64,000 nt of DNA, taken from assembly GCA_026315105.1 (NCBI GenBank), contig CM048744.1, forward strand, positions 317,943,270 to 318,007,269. The letters run 5' to 3'. The stretch comes from Locusta migratoria (lineage: Eukaryota; Arthropoda; Insecta; Orthoptera; Acrididae). The notes under the pieces were generated by a model. That model made no database searches, was not told the origin of the DNA, and saw only the letters and a program-made list of their open reading frames with translations. Numbering within the stretch: the first letter of the stretch is position 1; each line of letters opens with the position of its first letter. Position numbers and translations under genes: made by a program. Positions 22,324 through 33,389 of this stretch are shown in pieces.

Positions 22324-22515
22324 AAATGTTCAAATGTTTGTTAAGCTTATGGGACTGAACTACGGGGTCATCAGTCCCTAAACTTACAAACTACTTATCA
22401 ACTACCTAAGGACGGCACAAATATCCATGCCCGAGGGGGGATTCGAACCCCCGACCGAAGTGGCCGTGCAGACCGTGTCTGAAGTGCCTCAGTCCCCTCG
22501 GCCACCGCGGCCGGC
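22324..22515 (-). mobile_element. SINE-A, full length, 11-bp TSD
   Basis: Complete minus-strand copy between AACTTTTTATA at 22313-22323 and 22516-22526. Confidence 0.97.
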
Positions 22516-22799
22516 AACTTTTTATAGCGATGTGCTTCTTGCGGTTTATATTGAATACTTATACTAGTAAGAAAAAATACTGGGATATTTTGCATTTTGT
22601 CTAGTATTACTAACCGAATGGCAAAGTGATGCGTGCAAGCGCGTAGTGCCTTGAGCTAGAGTGGGCGAGCGGCCGTTAGGAAAGGGGACGAGGGAGGGGC
22701 CACGCAGACTGGCGCGGCTCAGCTATTTATTCCTCAGTTTGTGACCTGTGGTTGATGCTAGCAGACGTCTTTTGGACAGAAATGTCTGCTTTGCCTCTG

Positions 22800-23600
22800 C
22801 TATTCTCATCTTTTTGTCCTCCTTGTGTCCTCAGCATTCTTCTATATGCATCTAAAACATGGACTACTTATGCCAAACAAAACGTTGCCTTATTGCTTTC
22901 CACATGCGGTGCCTGAGTTCATCCTTGGAGTAACTGGGAAAGAGCGACTGACCAACGAAGCAGTACGGTCTAAAACTAATTGCAACAGAATTTCAGCTAT
23001 CTTGAAGCAGACACGACTCCGCTGACTGAGAGACGTCTACCGTATGGACTCTCTCTGATTACCACGTGAGGTGATGTTTGGAGAGATTTCTATAGCCAAA
23101 AGACCCCTAGGACGTCCGTTATAGAGATTCAAGAACTCCATTAACGAGATATGGAGAGTTTTGGCAGCAACACTTTCCCCATGGGCTAAGAGTGGCGTCA
23201 AGATATATCATCTGGAATGTCGAAGCAAGACGAAGACTCGTCAGAGAGATTAAGGTAGCAAAAGATCCGCAATGCTACCACTGCTCCTCCCTCAGCAGCT
23301 AAATGTACTTGTGACAAATGCGGCGAGGGATGCCGTGGTGCCGGCCGCGGTGGCCGAGGGGACTGAGGCGCTCCAGTCATGGTCTGCACGGCCAATACGG
23401 TCGGGGGTTCAAATCCCCCCTCGGGCATGGATATTTGTGCCGTCCTTAGTATTAAGTAGTTCATAAATAGTTGGTAAGTTTAGGGACTGATGACCCCGTA
23501 GTTAAGTCCCATAAGCTACAAAAACATTTGATTTGATTTGATACCGTGGTGTCATTGGCTTGACAAGCCATACGAAAAAAATGCGACTGCAACAATTATC
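22800..23600 (+). pseudogene. LINE RT C-terminus with zinc-finger motif, split by SINE
   Basis: Plus-strand frame with LTNEAVRSKTNCNRISAILK and QTRLR, then in other frames LRDVYRMD, AKRPLGRP and a KCTCDKCGEGCRG word at about 23302-23338. These match the C-terminal part of a LINE RT whose last domain is a Cys-rich zinc finger. SINE-A copy 23341-23539 is inserted within the zinc-finger codons, and LINE sequence resumes at 23552. The copy has several frameshifts and stops as well as the SINE. Confidence 0.8.
23341..23539 (+). mobile_element. SINE-A, full length, 12-bp TSD, in LINE
   Basis: Complete plus-strand copy flanked by GATGCCGTGGTG at 23329-23340 and GATACCGTGGTG at 23540-23551 (one mismatch). 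Confidence 0.96.
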
Positions 23601-23829
23601 TGTTAAGATGTGGCCAATGAATGAAAGACTTCATGATTAAGTATTTCAGTGTTAACTTAATTTCTATTCTCATTCCTGCAATATATTTAAGGTGTTCACA
23701 TTTTTTCTTCTCAATGAAGTCCCCTCCCGGACATCCTATTGGGGGACTCTTTTATGTCCCGTTTGATTCCCACGGAGAAGTTCCATCATGAGCATCACTG
23801 TATGCCATTTAGCGTTACCCGTAGTGCAC
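23601..23829. other. Unassigned, between two LINEs
   Basis: No recognised motif; the 5' part of the next LINE may begin here. Confidence 0.4.
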
Positions 23830-23933
23830 CACGTGGAGGCGGCATACGTTACACCCCAACACTCTCCAAGACAATGGAAATAATGCTTAATAACAGACTT
23901 TATACTATCTTGAAACCCATGAGATTATTTGTG

Positions 23934-24122
23934 CCGGCCGCGGTGGCCGAGGAGACTGACTCACTCCAGTCACGGTCTGCACGGCCACTACGGTCGGGGC
24001 TTCGAATCCCCCCTCGGGCATGGATATTTGTGCCGTCCTTAGTATAAGGTAGTTGATAAGTAGTGTGTAAGTTTAGGGACTGATGACCCCGTAGTTAAGT
24101 CCCATAAGCTTAACAAACATTT
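23934..24122 (+). mobile_element. SINE-A, full length, 11-bp TSD, in LINE RT
   Basis: Complete plus-strand copy. GATTATTTGTG occurs at 23923-23933 and again at 24123-24133, inside the RT coding sequence of the surrounding LINE. Confidence 0.97.
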
Positions 24123-25264
24123 GATTATTTGTGCTCAGCAAGCTGGTTTCCGCAAACATCGATCAACAAATCAACAACTGCTCCGCTTCAGTCAGGAAGA
24201 TAAAGACGCTTTGGATAACAGCAATACAACTTTGGCCGTTTTTGTTTATATTAAGGGTGCGTATGATACTGTGTGGAGACTAAAACTAATAGATAAATTG
24301 CGAATTCATGGCATCACTGGTAAAATGCTGAAATGGCTGTATTTGTTTATCCACCAGCGATACTGTGCTAGTAGGGTTAATAATGTCATGTCAGGTTATA
24401 AACAACTGAAAACTGGAGTACCCCAAGGAGGTGTTATCAGCCCAACACTATTTAATATCATAATTAACGACTTACCAGGAGAGTTAGAGAAAGTCTAGGG
24501 CATTAAAACAGCTCTTTACTCTGACGATTTAGTCATGTGGATCTCACTGCCAAAGAGGAAGATTGACCAACTTACGATGAAAATGAATGAAGCCCTGACT
24601 ACACTATCAAACTGGTCAAAAGAAAATCTGATGACAGTTAACACCGAAAAGACATTCTTTCAAGTTTTCTTGCTGGCTCATTTAATCCCTAATATAAATT
24701 TACAGTACCAAAATAAACAACTAACTCAATGTGACGATCCAAAGTACCTTGGCACCTCTCTGGACCGAAAAATGAGATATACAGAATACTGCTGAAAAGG
24801 TCAAGAAACAATTGGACATCCTTAAGAGATTAACTGGAAAAGAAGTGGGGCAGCTCTCTTGAAGTTCTAAATTCTACCTATAAAATTTATATAAAACCAA
24901 GTATTCTATATGGATGTGAAGTATTACTCCCAGCGAATGTATCTAAATTGGAGGTTCTTCAAAACCAAGTTTTACGCCTGATATTTGGAACAGTAAAAAC
25001 AACACCAAGCAGCGGTTGGCATTCCACATCTAAAATCAGAAATTAGGAGACTGACACTACTCCAATATGAAAAAATTAACCAGATTACCCAATGACACGT
25101 ATTGGAACAACTACCAACATCATGCTAACCGGCTGAAAACACAGAAAGGCTTTATGCAATGTATTGATGCAGTAAGACAAGACCACTGTCCACTAATCAG
25201 TAAAGAAGACTTCACAGCCCCAGTCAGTCCACTTAAACTTAAGTCATATTCAGACTTCAACTGA

Positions 25265-25864
25265 ATGAAAAGGTTGTTAAGACAGAAACAAGAACTTCTT
25301 AAAAATATGGCTCTAGAAATGATAAATGGGAGCTGCACACAAACAGAATGGCTACATATATATACAGATGGATCCTTGACTGAAGCGAATGGTATAGCTG
25401 GCGCTGGAGTTTACAGTGAAATATTTTGTTTTTACAAAGCTTTAGGGCAGTATTACTCCCATTTTGATGGAGAGTCGGAGGCAATAAACCTGGCACTAAA
25501 ACAATTTTTGTCCGTATCCAAGGGTCACAAAAAGGTTGTTATATTTTGTGATTCAACTTCTGCAATACAAGCAAATTCATCTTTCCCAGCACTTCTAAGT
25601 GCTTGCATAAATGAAATAAAATCCTTTATTGCCTCAATCACCAAAGCTGGAACTGAAATAGTTTTTCAATGGATACCAGCACATACAGGTATACATGGAA
25701 ATGAAATGGCAGACTTTCTAGCTAAAAAAGGAACCAAGATTTCTCAAACAAACTGCCCAAAATTACTATACATCTTCATTAAAAGACTCATCAACAAAAG
25801 TTTCAAGAAGTTTTATGATCACTTGACAACACAAGGACAAGGAAAAACATGGCTTCACTCTTAG
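25265..25864 (+). CDS. RNase H domain of LINE (open, 199 codons)
   Basis: The longest uninterrupted frame of this LINE. It is a complete-looking type I RNase H fold by motif order: YTDGSLTEANGIAGAGVYS near residues 33-51, GESEAINLAL near 68, VIFCDSTSAIQA near 92 and IPAHTGIHGNEMADFLAK near 140. The four catalytic acidic residues are present. In such elements it removes the RNA strand during reverse transcription. Upstream frameshifts separate it from RT, so it is unlikely to be expressed as part of a working polyprotein. Confidence 0.85.
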   Translation: MKRLLRQKQELLKNMALEMINGSCTQTEWLHIYTDGSLTEANGIAGAGVYSEIFCFYKALGQYYSHFDGESEAINLALKQFLSVSKGHKKVVIFCDSTSAIQANSSFPALLSACINEIKSFIASITKAGTEIVFQWIPAHTGIHGNEMADFLAKKGTKISQTNCPKLLYIFIKRLINKSFKKFYDHLTTQGQGKTWLHS

Positions 25865-26152
25865 AAGAGAAGAACGCACTTCCCAAACGCCCACGAAGGG
25901 AAACTGTGGCAGCATTTCGAAGAATTACTGGCCACGACTGCCTTGCGGAACACCTGCACAGGATTGGAATCTCACCCTCACCGAAGTGTGTTATATGTGA
26001 AAGAGAAGACACCATTATGAATTGGGAGCACCTCAGAAACTGTGAAAGACTGCAATATTGTGATGGGATGTCAGATGGTCAATTGTATTGGGAAGTTAGA
26101 AGACTAATGACTATGTATCAAATGTCTGAGCATTAAATAAATAAATAAATAT

Positions 26153-27472
26153 TCTGATTCCTGCTACTCTCCATTACTTTCAGGACGGTCGAGACCTAGC
26201 AGTACGGAGTATTTTTTAATATTTTGTCGGACGAATGGGGACGTTTAAGTAGCCATGCAATTAAATAACAAAGAGCGGTAAAAACAAAGAGCCCTACCAG
26301 GCAAAACACTTAGACCTGTATCTAAAATAGTGATTTTGTAATAACTTTCTTAAGAGAATATCAACTATCTATATTTTTTTCCTTTCTCTGAGACATTGCA
26401 GAGGGTGGGAGTAGGTATATGCCCTTGGTAATACTTTTAGTAGTCCTCAAAGTACAAATGAGGTATTTAGATGAAGCGGTTAAAACAAAATGCACACCTC
26501 ACTGAAGCCACCTGTTTAGATTAAAAAATATGTCGTATTCATCCTCACTGATGGTATTTTCAAATGATAATTGAGTGTGTGTGTGTGTGTTGTAGCCCGC
26601 CTTTTCGCGAATTGTATTACTTTCCCCAACAGTCTTATTTTCGTTTCTCAGTCAATAAAACTCTTTCTATTCATATCTCTTCATTAGTCGAGTTCTATAA
26701 TATTCATCATTATCTCGTACCCTGTCCTTCATGTCAATTGCGGCCCTCAGTTTAAATTTACATGACTTTTTATTTGTTGTTTATTTGTTGTTTTATTTGT
26801 TGTTTTTCATTTTCATACAAACTGTGCTTTATTTCTACTATCGCTACTACTATTTTCTACTCTTTGTATTACTGAAATTTCTGTAAGTGTTGTATGACGC
26901 ATGAAATGTAAGAATTTTGTAACATGTGCATCGTTACGAACATAATGTAAAATATCTAAAGAACCTACTTAAATTTAAGAGGGAGCCATATGCTCATAAT
27001 ATTTATAGAATAAATAAATATAATAAATCATGTTTACTAATGACACATATTAAATGAAATTATACTCAAATTTTAAACCAACACCATTACATGTTTTACA
27101 GTAAACGAAAACATTAGATAATAAAATAATTATTTCAACTGACAGATTGCCATAGGCAAAATCCTTCCAGTTCTGAAGTCGAAAAAGCCTCCTATATTAT
27201 TATTTCGTAACACGGAACATTGATTGCAGCTGTCAACACTTTAACAGTGTGGAAAGTAACCTTCATTACTATCAGACCACAGCTTCCGAATTCGAACCTC
27301 AACTTCCTCTTCCGAGTTTGTCCACTTCTCAAAGAAAAAGGAAACGCGTGGATTACCTAGTTCATCGTACAGGATTTATGACGTAGCATTTAATCTAACC
27401 TCTTGTTGACTGGCGGTTTGTTCGTGCTATCAGGTGTTTAGCAGATTCTTATTTTTTGGTCCTGATAGGAAT
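26153..27472. other. Unassigned AT-rich DNA
   Basis: Contains a short (TG)n at 26574-26590 and repeated TTTATTTGTTG at 26767-26803. No coding or tRNA-like feature recognised. Confidence 0.5.
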
Positions 27473-28545
27473 TCTACATCTACATCTACATAGACACTCT
27501 GCAAATCGCATTTAAGTGCCTGGCAGAGGGTCCATTAACCACTTTCATAACTTTTCTCTACCGTTCCATTCTCTAATAGCGCGCGGGAAGAAAGAACACC
27601 TAAATCGTTCCGTTTTCGATCTGATTTCTATTATTTCCCTAAGTAGGTGGGTACTAGCAAAATATTTTCACATTAAGAAGTAAAAGTCGGTGATTGAAAC
27701 TTCGCAAACAGATCACGCCGCAATGAATAACATCCTTCTTTTAATGATTTCCATCCCAATTCGTGCAAAATTTCCGTGCCCCCCCCCCCCCCCCCGTAAC
27801 GCGATAAAACAAAACGAGCTGCCCTTCTGTGAACCTTCTCAATATTTTCCGTCTGTCCCATCTGGTGATGGTCCCACAATGGGCAACAGTACTCCAGGAG
27901 AGGACGCACAAGTGTGATGTAGGCGGTCTCTTTGGTGGAGTTGGTACATCTTCTGCCAATGAAACGTAATGTTTGGCTCGCCTTCCCCACAATATTTTCT
28001 GTGCGTCCTCTATAGTCTAAGTTGTTTGTAATTGTAACTCCTAGGTATTTAGTAGAATTTACGACCTTAAGGTTTTACTGATTTATCGCGTAATTGAAGT
28101 TCAGGGATTTCTTTTAGTGGTCATGTGTATTACTTCACACTTTTCTTTATTTAGTGTCAATTGCCAATTTTCGCACCGTGTAGAAATTTTGTCCAAATCG
28201 CTTTGCAGTTGCTTTTGATCCTCTGTTGACTTCACTAACCGATAAACGACAGCATCATCCGCGAACAGTCTAAGGGAGCTATTCAGATTGTCTCCTAAAT
28301 CGTTTATAAACAGCTATTACGCTTCTCTGGGGAACTCCAGATATCACTTCTGTTTTACTCAATGACATACCGTCAATTACAACGAACTGTGTCCTTTCTG
28401 ATAGGAAATCGTGAATCCAATCGCACAATTGGGGAGATATTCCATAAGCACGCAATTCAAACAGTACTTTTAAAAGGAGGCTAAAAATCTGATTTACAGG
28501 TCAAGCAGTACAGCACATATTGTCGAAATAATAGAGATGCGTAAT
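27473..28545 (-). pseudogene. CR1/Jockey-like LINE, RT to 3' end
   Basis: Minus-strand LINE, 5'-truncated. In order on minus: AYGISPQLCDWIHDFLSER, SKTEVISGVP, LFINDL, LRLFADDAVVYR (catalytic FADD, about 28250), NWQLTLNKEKCEVIHM, then FIGRRCTNSTKETAYITL, VRPLLEYCCPLWDHHQMG and KVHRRAARFVLSRYG (27673-27990). The 3' UTR has CTGCCAGGCACTTAAATG-like sequence on minus and ends in a GATGTA-repeat tail at 27473-27485. A C run at 27779-27795 and other indels break the frame. Related 3' ends lie at 3080-3299. Confidence 0.88.
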
Positions 28546-28697
28546 AATAATGAAATTTTGTATCTCAAATTTATTTTTTGCAAGAGCAGCAATTGATTGG
28601 GGACAGTGAGGATAGTAGGCGGGTAGCTGCCTGTATATCAGCAAATTGGCATTCAGTTTCTCTTTCTGTTACTGTTTCCTTGAACAACTGCATTTTC

Positions 28698-28901
28698 AAA
28701 TGTTCAAATGTTTGTTAAGCTTATGGGACTTAACTACGGGGTCATTAGTCCCTAAACTTACAAACTACGTATGAACTACTTACGAACTAGGACGGCACAA
28801 ATATCCATGCCTGAGGGGGGGGGGGGATTCGAACCACCGACCGTAGTGGCCGTGCTGACCGTGACTGGAGCGCCTCAGCCACCTCGGCCACCGCGGCCGG
28901 C
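28698..28901 (-). mobile_element. SINE-A, full length, 12-bp TSD
   Basis: Complete minus-strand copy between AACTGCATTTTC at 28686-28697 and 28902-28913. A run of ten or more G residues lies beside the B box. Confidence 0.97.
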
Positions 28902-29029
28902 AACTGCATTTTCTTTCCAAGTAGAGTCTGTCTACAAGTTATTCAAACTCCTAAACTGAATTTGACGGTTGAAAATATCCTTAACATGTAAGCTCTGCAT
29001 CATTCGCTTACTGGTAATATACAATCTCT

Positions 29030-29160
29030 GACAATAAAGTTCGGTGAATAGTCCTGTAACATTAACGTAGATGAACTATGAAGTTACCTGTGTCTTCTTC
29101 GAAATAGTCGCCTCCCATAAATATTCTCCGCTGAGCTCTGCGATACATGTCCTGCAAACG
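29030..29160 (-). pseudogene. mariner transposase C-terminus and 3' end
   Basis: Minus strand: LQDMYRRAQRRIFMGGDYFE, the terminal words of a mariner-family transposase, followed by a 3' untranslated part with AATGTTACAGGACTATTC. The same 3' part occurs on plus at 36647-36730. Only the tail of the gene remains. Confidence 0.75.
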
Positions 29161-30200
29161 TAGTACGAAGTTCAAGCACACGACAACGCTCGGCCAGACT
29201 CGGGTAACATCAGTGGCGTCTGGTGCTTCAGGTGACTGCGGGTTCACTCTTTTGATGATGACGTCGCCCCCCCTCCCCTGCCACAGATCGGCGTCCAAAG
29301 AGACAATTTGGCGCAAATCTGTTAATGGCGCCGAAGGAAAGCGCCCCGATTTGCCCCCCCCCCCCAACCTCTTTATAAATATTTCCGTTAAAAGATCAGC
29401 AGAATGTCTTACCTCGGCTTCTATGCGCTTGCTTCAAATCGAACTGAGGCCTCGGCCTACCAAGCATTTTTCTTCACACTTTTGTTCCAAGATTACAGCT
29501 GAGTAATATGTTTCTAGAAGACGCTAAACGTTGTTTATTTTTCTTTGCTAATAAACACCAAGAGCATATGTATATGCACATGAACACTAAACCCAAGTAA
29601 GTAACTGATTACACTGTTAAGTGACTGTAACAAAATGAATCTGTTACGATGAAGAAACAAGCTACCTTCGGCTCACGTACACTGTAACCTTACGCATGCG
29701 CAGAGGCTGCTACCCCCCTCCCCCCCTCCCCCCTCCTCCCACATCTTTTCAAACAAACATTTGTTACAATGAAGAGTATAAATGTCAATTACCCTTAAAA
29801 TCGCATCAAATTTGCTAAAACGTACAAAGATATGTGGCAAGTAATAATACGAAAGTCATTGTTGTACCCGTATCTGTTAAAAAGAAGGATGTGTTTAAAT
29901 AAAATGCTTGTAATCGGTCTCGAACACAGTATCTTCGACGGCGCAACGCGATGCCGCTAATCACACGGCTATTGTTGCTAGGGGAAGAGTAGTGACTTCA
30001 TTATTATTCACAATCCGATTTTCTGATGGCTTTTACAGTCAACGCGTCTTTAATTTTAGAGTTATAAGATATTTTACCAAATATGACGAGTTTTTGATGT
30101 ACCTTCACTGCGCCTAAAACAAATATGAAGGGCGGATGTTGCTGTAATGGAGAATTTGCCGATGCGCAAAGTGAGGCGCACAGTACCTCCATTGTCTTGC
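29161..30200. other. Unassigned with C-rich low complexity
   Basis: C runs at about 29356-29366 and 29714-29740. A weak tRNA-like B box (TGTTCGAGACC on minus near 29915) suggests a decayed SINE. No gene supported. Confidence 0.4.
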
Positions 30201-30660
30201 TTCGGGACCATTCGTGCGTAACCGCCAGAGCTTGAGTAGCCAGGAGCTGGCGTCTCCACCAGCTCCAACGCCAATGTTAAAAGCGGCGTTTCCCCTCGCC
30301 CCTTCCTGCCGCAGGAGCGCCCACATGCTGCCTCCAGGGGTTTCAGAAGAGAGTTTTCGCCTCAGCCGCGCATGCGCATTGCAAAGCTGCGCTCACTGCC
30401 GCCTATATTAAGCGGCCGCGCTACGACTGAGTTTGTGACACTTGCGGGGAGTGACACTTGCGCGGAAACGGAATGTGTAGACACTTGCGCGGAGACCCGG
30501 ACGCTGCAGGTAGTGAACAGGGTGTTCCAGAAGTAGGGATACACCACCCCTACTCCTCGCCCTCCAGCCGCTACCTGTGCCGTATTCAAGGAAAGGCCCA
30601 CCGAGCGAGGTGGAGCAGTAGTAACGGCCCGGAGATATCACAGCCTCATTCAACAGGGAG
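30200..30660. other. GC-rich segment with 16-bp repeats
   Basis: A CpG-rich stretch in an AT-rich neighbourhood. It has many overlapping open frames on both strands with no recognised domain. It contains the GTGACACTTGCGCGGA tandem motif. Confidence 0.5.
30435..30493 (+). repeat. 16-bp tandem motif, three copies
   Basis: GTGACACTTGCGGGGA (30435-30450), GTGACACTTGCGCGGA (30451-30466), then after 13 bases GACACTTGCGCGGA (30480-30493). The reverse complement recurs as a perfect tandem at 33333-33380. Confidence 0.9.
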
Positions 30661-31143
30661 ATAACACCTCATACAAATATCACTCGATTTACAATACAGC
30701 ACCATGTGAAGAGGAATGTGATGAAATCGGAATTGAGCGCAACCGTTGCTAACTACAATTTCGGATTTACTGCATTTGGAGTCAGAATTCGCATCTATAT
30801 TCGCATTTATCGCAAATGCGAATTTTTCCTGTCCCTAGTAATACCTCTAAAAATAAACAGCTGATCAAGGCACTAAAAGTAAGGGCAGATGTTTGGGTGT
30901 ATTACTACAAATAACTAAAACACAATTTGATCGTGGAATTATATACAATCTCATTATAAAGGTTTTTTTGTAGGTGGTTTTGAGCAGCTTTTAAATATGT
31001 TAGAAATAGCATTATTAAATATAGACAGCTACACCTTGGGTTTATTATGAGATATCGATTTCGGCTAATTTCAGGTCATCTTCAAGTCTCAAACAACAGG
31101 TGTTACTTATGCATTTTTCCAGTGGCACTCATAACCTTTAAGC
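30661..31143. other. Unassigned AT-rich DNA
   Basis: No recognisable feature. Confidence 0.5.
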
Positions 31144-31151
31144 GTTTACAC

Positions 31152-31352
31152 GCGCCGGCCGCGGTGGCCGAGGAGACTAAGGCGCTCCAGTCACGGTCAG
31201 CACGGCCACTACGGTCGGGGGTTCGAATCCCCCGACGGGCATGGATATTTGTGCCGTCCTAGTTCGTAAGTAGTTCATGAATAGTTTGTAAGTTTAGGGA
31301 CTGATGACCCCGTAGTTAAGTCCCATAAGCTATACAAACATTTGAACATTTT
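31152..31352 (+). mobile_element. SINE-A, full length, 8-bp TSD
   Basis: Complete plus-strand copy with GTTTACAC at 31144-31151 and 31353-31360. Confidence 0.95.
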
Positions 31353-31433
31353 GTTTACACACGAGGTCTAACATTGTTAATCGCGTTAGCGATGAAAACA
31401 GAACCCAGAATCTTTGCGTCTAAATGATACTTA

Positions 31434-31479
31434 TATTGGTGTGATGTCTTATTTCGAAAGAACAGACATCACACCAATA
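31434..31479. repeat. 46-bp palindrome with perfect 16-bp arms
   Basis: TATTGGTGTGATGTCT (31434-31449) pairs perfectly with AGACATCACACCAATA (31464-31479). The loop is centred on TTCGAA and is itself partly palindromic. Confidence 0.95.
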
Positions 31480-31988
31480 CATATATAGCTCTCGGTAAAG
31501 TGGAACGGTACGATGTCGTTACGTAGCACAGCACAGCCGACTGGAAACGCAGGAGAAGTGCAAACAACGTTCTCTCCTCAGAGGTATGATTAGGTTCGAC
31601 GTAGACTTCTACAACATACAGTCTACACGGCGAAGATTACACCAAAATGTTTAACGTTTCGTCTGCTTTAGCAACCAAATTTTAAAATCGTGTCTACTAT
31701 GTAAAGATGTAGCAACACAAAACGCTTAAAGTCCAAAACTTCACTGATTTTCGAGTTCTGAATTTTTAATATGTTTTTAATGTTATTACAGAAAAAACAT
31801 ATTTGGGACTCACACTACAATTTTCATATGGCAGAATTTGTAGGTACATTCACAAGACATAAGTCAACGGTTCTGTGCATTCATTTTATGAGAAATACCA
31901 ATCATTTGTTTTCAGTGTTTATTTCAAATTTCTACATTTAAGTTTCTTTAATTATTAGTAAAATGTGGTGATGAAATAAATAAATTAC
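31480..31988. other. Unassigned
   Basis: No recognisable feature. Confidence 0.5.
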
Positions 31989-31989
31989 G

Positions 31990-32150
31990 TGTATATGTGT
32001 AGTCTTATGCGCCAAACTACTTAGATCATTGGTCGCTAGACTTACACACTACTTAATCTTACTTAAAATAACTTAGGCAAAGTACAAACAAACATACCTA
32101 TGTCCGAGGAAGGACTCGAACCTCCGACCGGACCGGACGCGCAATTTGTG
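31990..32150 (-). mobile_element. SINE-B, diverged
   Basis: Minus-strand copy recognised by GAAGGACTCGAACCTCCGAC, CTACTTAATCTTACTTAA and a degenerate tail. It is more diverged than the other SINE-B copies, and part of the head is missing. Confidence 0.65.
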
Positions 32151-33332
32151 ACACAAATTACATGTTTGATAATATTAATGCATAGAAGTATGAAATCACG
32201 TCAAGACTACTTCCTGCAAAAATTTCGACAAAAAAAAGTTGGCACTGAGTTTAGAAAAACAAAATTCTGGTATATTGGATTTTAACATTTTATCAAAAAT
32301 TAAATGCTACTACAAGAGATACAGCCATTCAAATTTACGGACACCATAACGTTTTCCCTTCCTGAGTAAATGAGCTGCTTCTTATAGTTTCAACACCTTT
32401 TTCTTGAATGTTCTGAATATAAATCTTCACACAGACTTCTTGAGGAGGAGAGTGATACGGATATCTGATTGTAAACCACTGCCTATTACCTTAGACCTTT
32501 TTGACTGTACTGAACAGTAGTTCCGCGTATTCCGCAATTTATATTTATACAGTTAACAGGCAATGTAATTTATAACCAACTATTGGCTGCCAATTTCGCT
32601 TCATTTTTCCTGGAAGTCTTGCAACTTGTTTCTCCCTGTTGGTTTATGCCAAGTTCGGAGTAAAAATGGTTCTATATGACGGTGGTGGAAAATAGAATTA
32701 ATCTTTAGCATTTTTCGGTGTGTGACATCCCTTACACATTACGTATTTCATATATTTCTTAGATGTATTTGTAATTCGAATACAGCCAAATCGTTTTGGG
32801 GTCTACGAATAAACGCTTTAAGTATGTAAAATACTCATTGACTTATTATTAACGTCTTTTAATTGAAAGTTTAAGGTTGCATCTCCTATTAAAAAGCATA
32901 GTAGCTATTTTTAAAGAGATGGAAGTTGCGTGATAGTGGGGTTAACTACATAGCGGTCAATTACATCAACGTATCTGTGCAGGATGCCTAATATATTTAT
33001 TGCTTGCGCAGGTGTCTTGATATGCTTAGTGTTCTGAATAGTATGCTTTTAGGATGTATGACTGTGGAAAGTCATAGTCTTGTAGTAGCAGAGACTAACT
33101 CTCCAAACATTATCACTATTAAAATTCCTTTTTGTTTACAGGAAGAACACTCAACGGATTAATATGTATTTAGAACAAGTTACTATATTGCTCTTCAGCT
33201 TGCAAAGGGTTGTGCAATTTCACTGATTTTCGTGTTATGTTGACAGTGTAGAAACCTGACAACAGCAGTGCTAGACTTGTTGGTGTGCCTGTACCCAGGA
33301 AAAGCCACTAGCCGCACCAAGGGCCCCGGGTT
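32151..33332. other. Unassigned AT-rich DNA
   Basis: No gene, SINE or LINE motif seen. Confidence 0.5.
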
Positions 33333-33380
33333 CCGCGCAAGTGTCACTCCGCGCAAGTGTCACTCCGCGCAAGTGTTCCA
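33333..33380 (-). repeat. 16-bp tandem motif, three copies, inverted to 30435
   Basis: TCCGCGCAAGTGTCAC occurs at 33333-33348 and 33349-33364, with a third TCCGCGCAAGTGTTCC at 33365-33380. Confidence 0.95.
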
Positions 33381-33389
33381 ACCCCGCTA

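Larger units (their letters stand above)
23830..26152 (+). pseudogene. LINE with RT, RNase H and Cys-rich tail (5'-truncated)
   Basis: A plus-strand LINE, probably I/LOA/R1-like because it has an RNase H domain after RT. RT: TLSKTMEIMLNNRLYTI before the SINE, then AGFRKHRSTNQQLLRFSQE, FVYIKGAYDTVW, KTGVPQGGVISPTLFNIIIN and LYSDDLVMW (24121-24540; the usual Y/F-A-D-D box reads YSDD). A stop at 24496 and a break near 24795-25067 interrupt it. RNase H (25265-25864) keeps all four acidic sites: YTDGS, ESEA, FCDSTSA and NEMADFLA. The end (25849-26136) has CVICERE...H...C, a CCHC-like cluster. It terminates in (TAAA)n at 26134-26152. Not functional as it stands. Confidence 0.9.
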
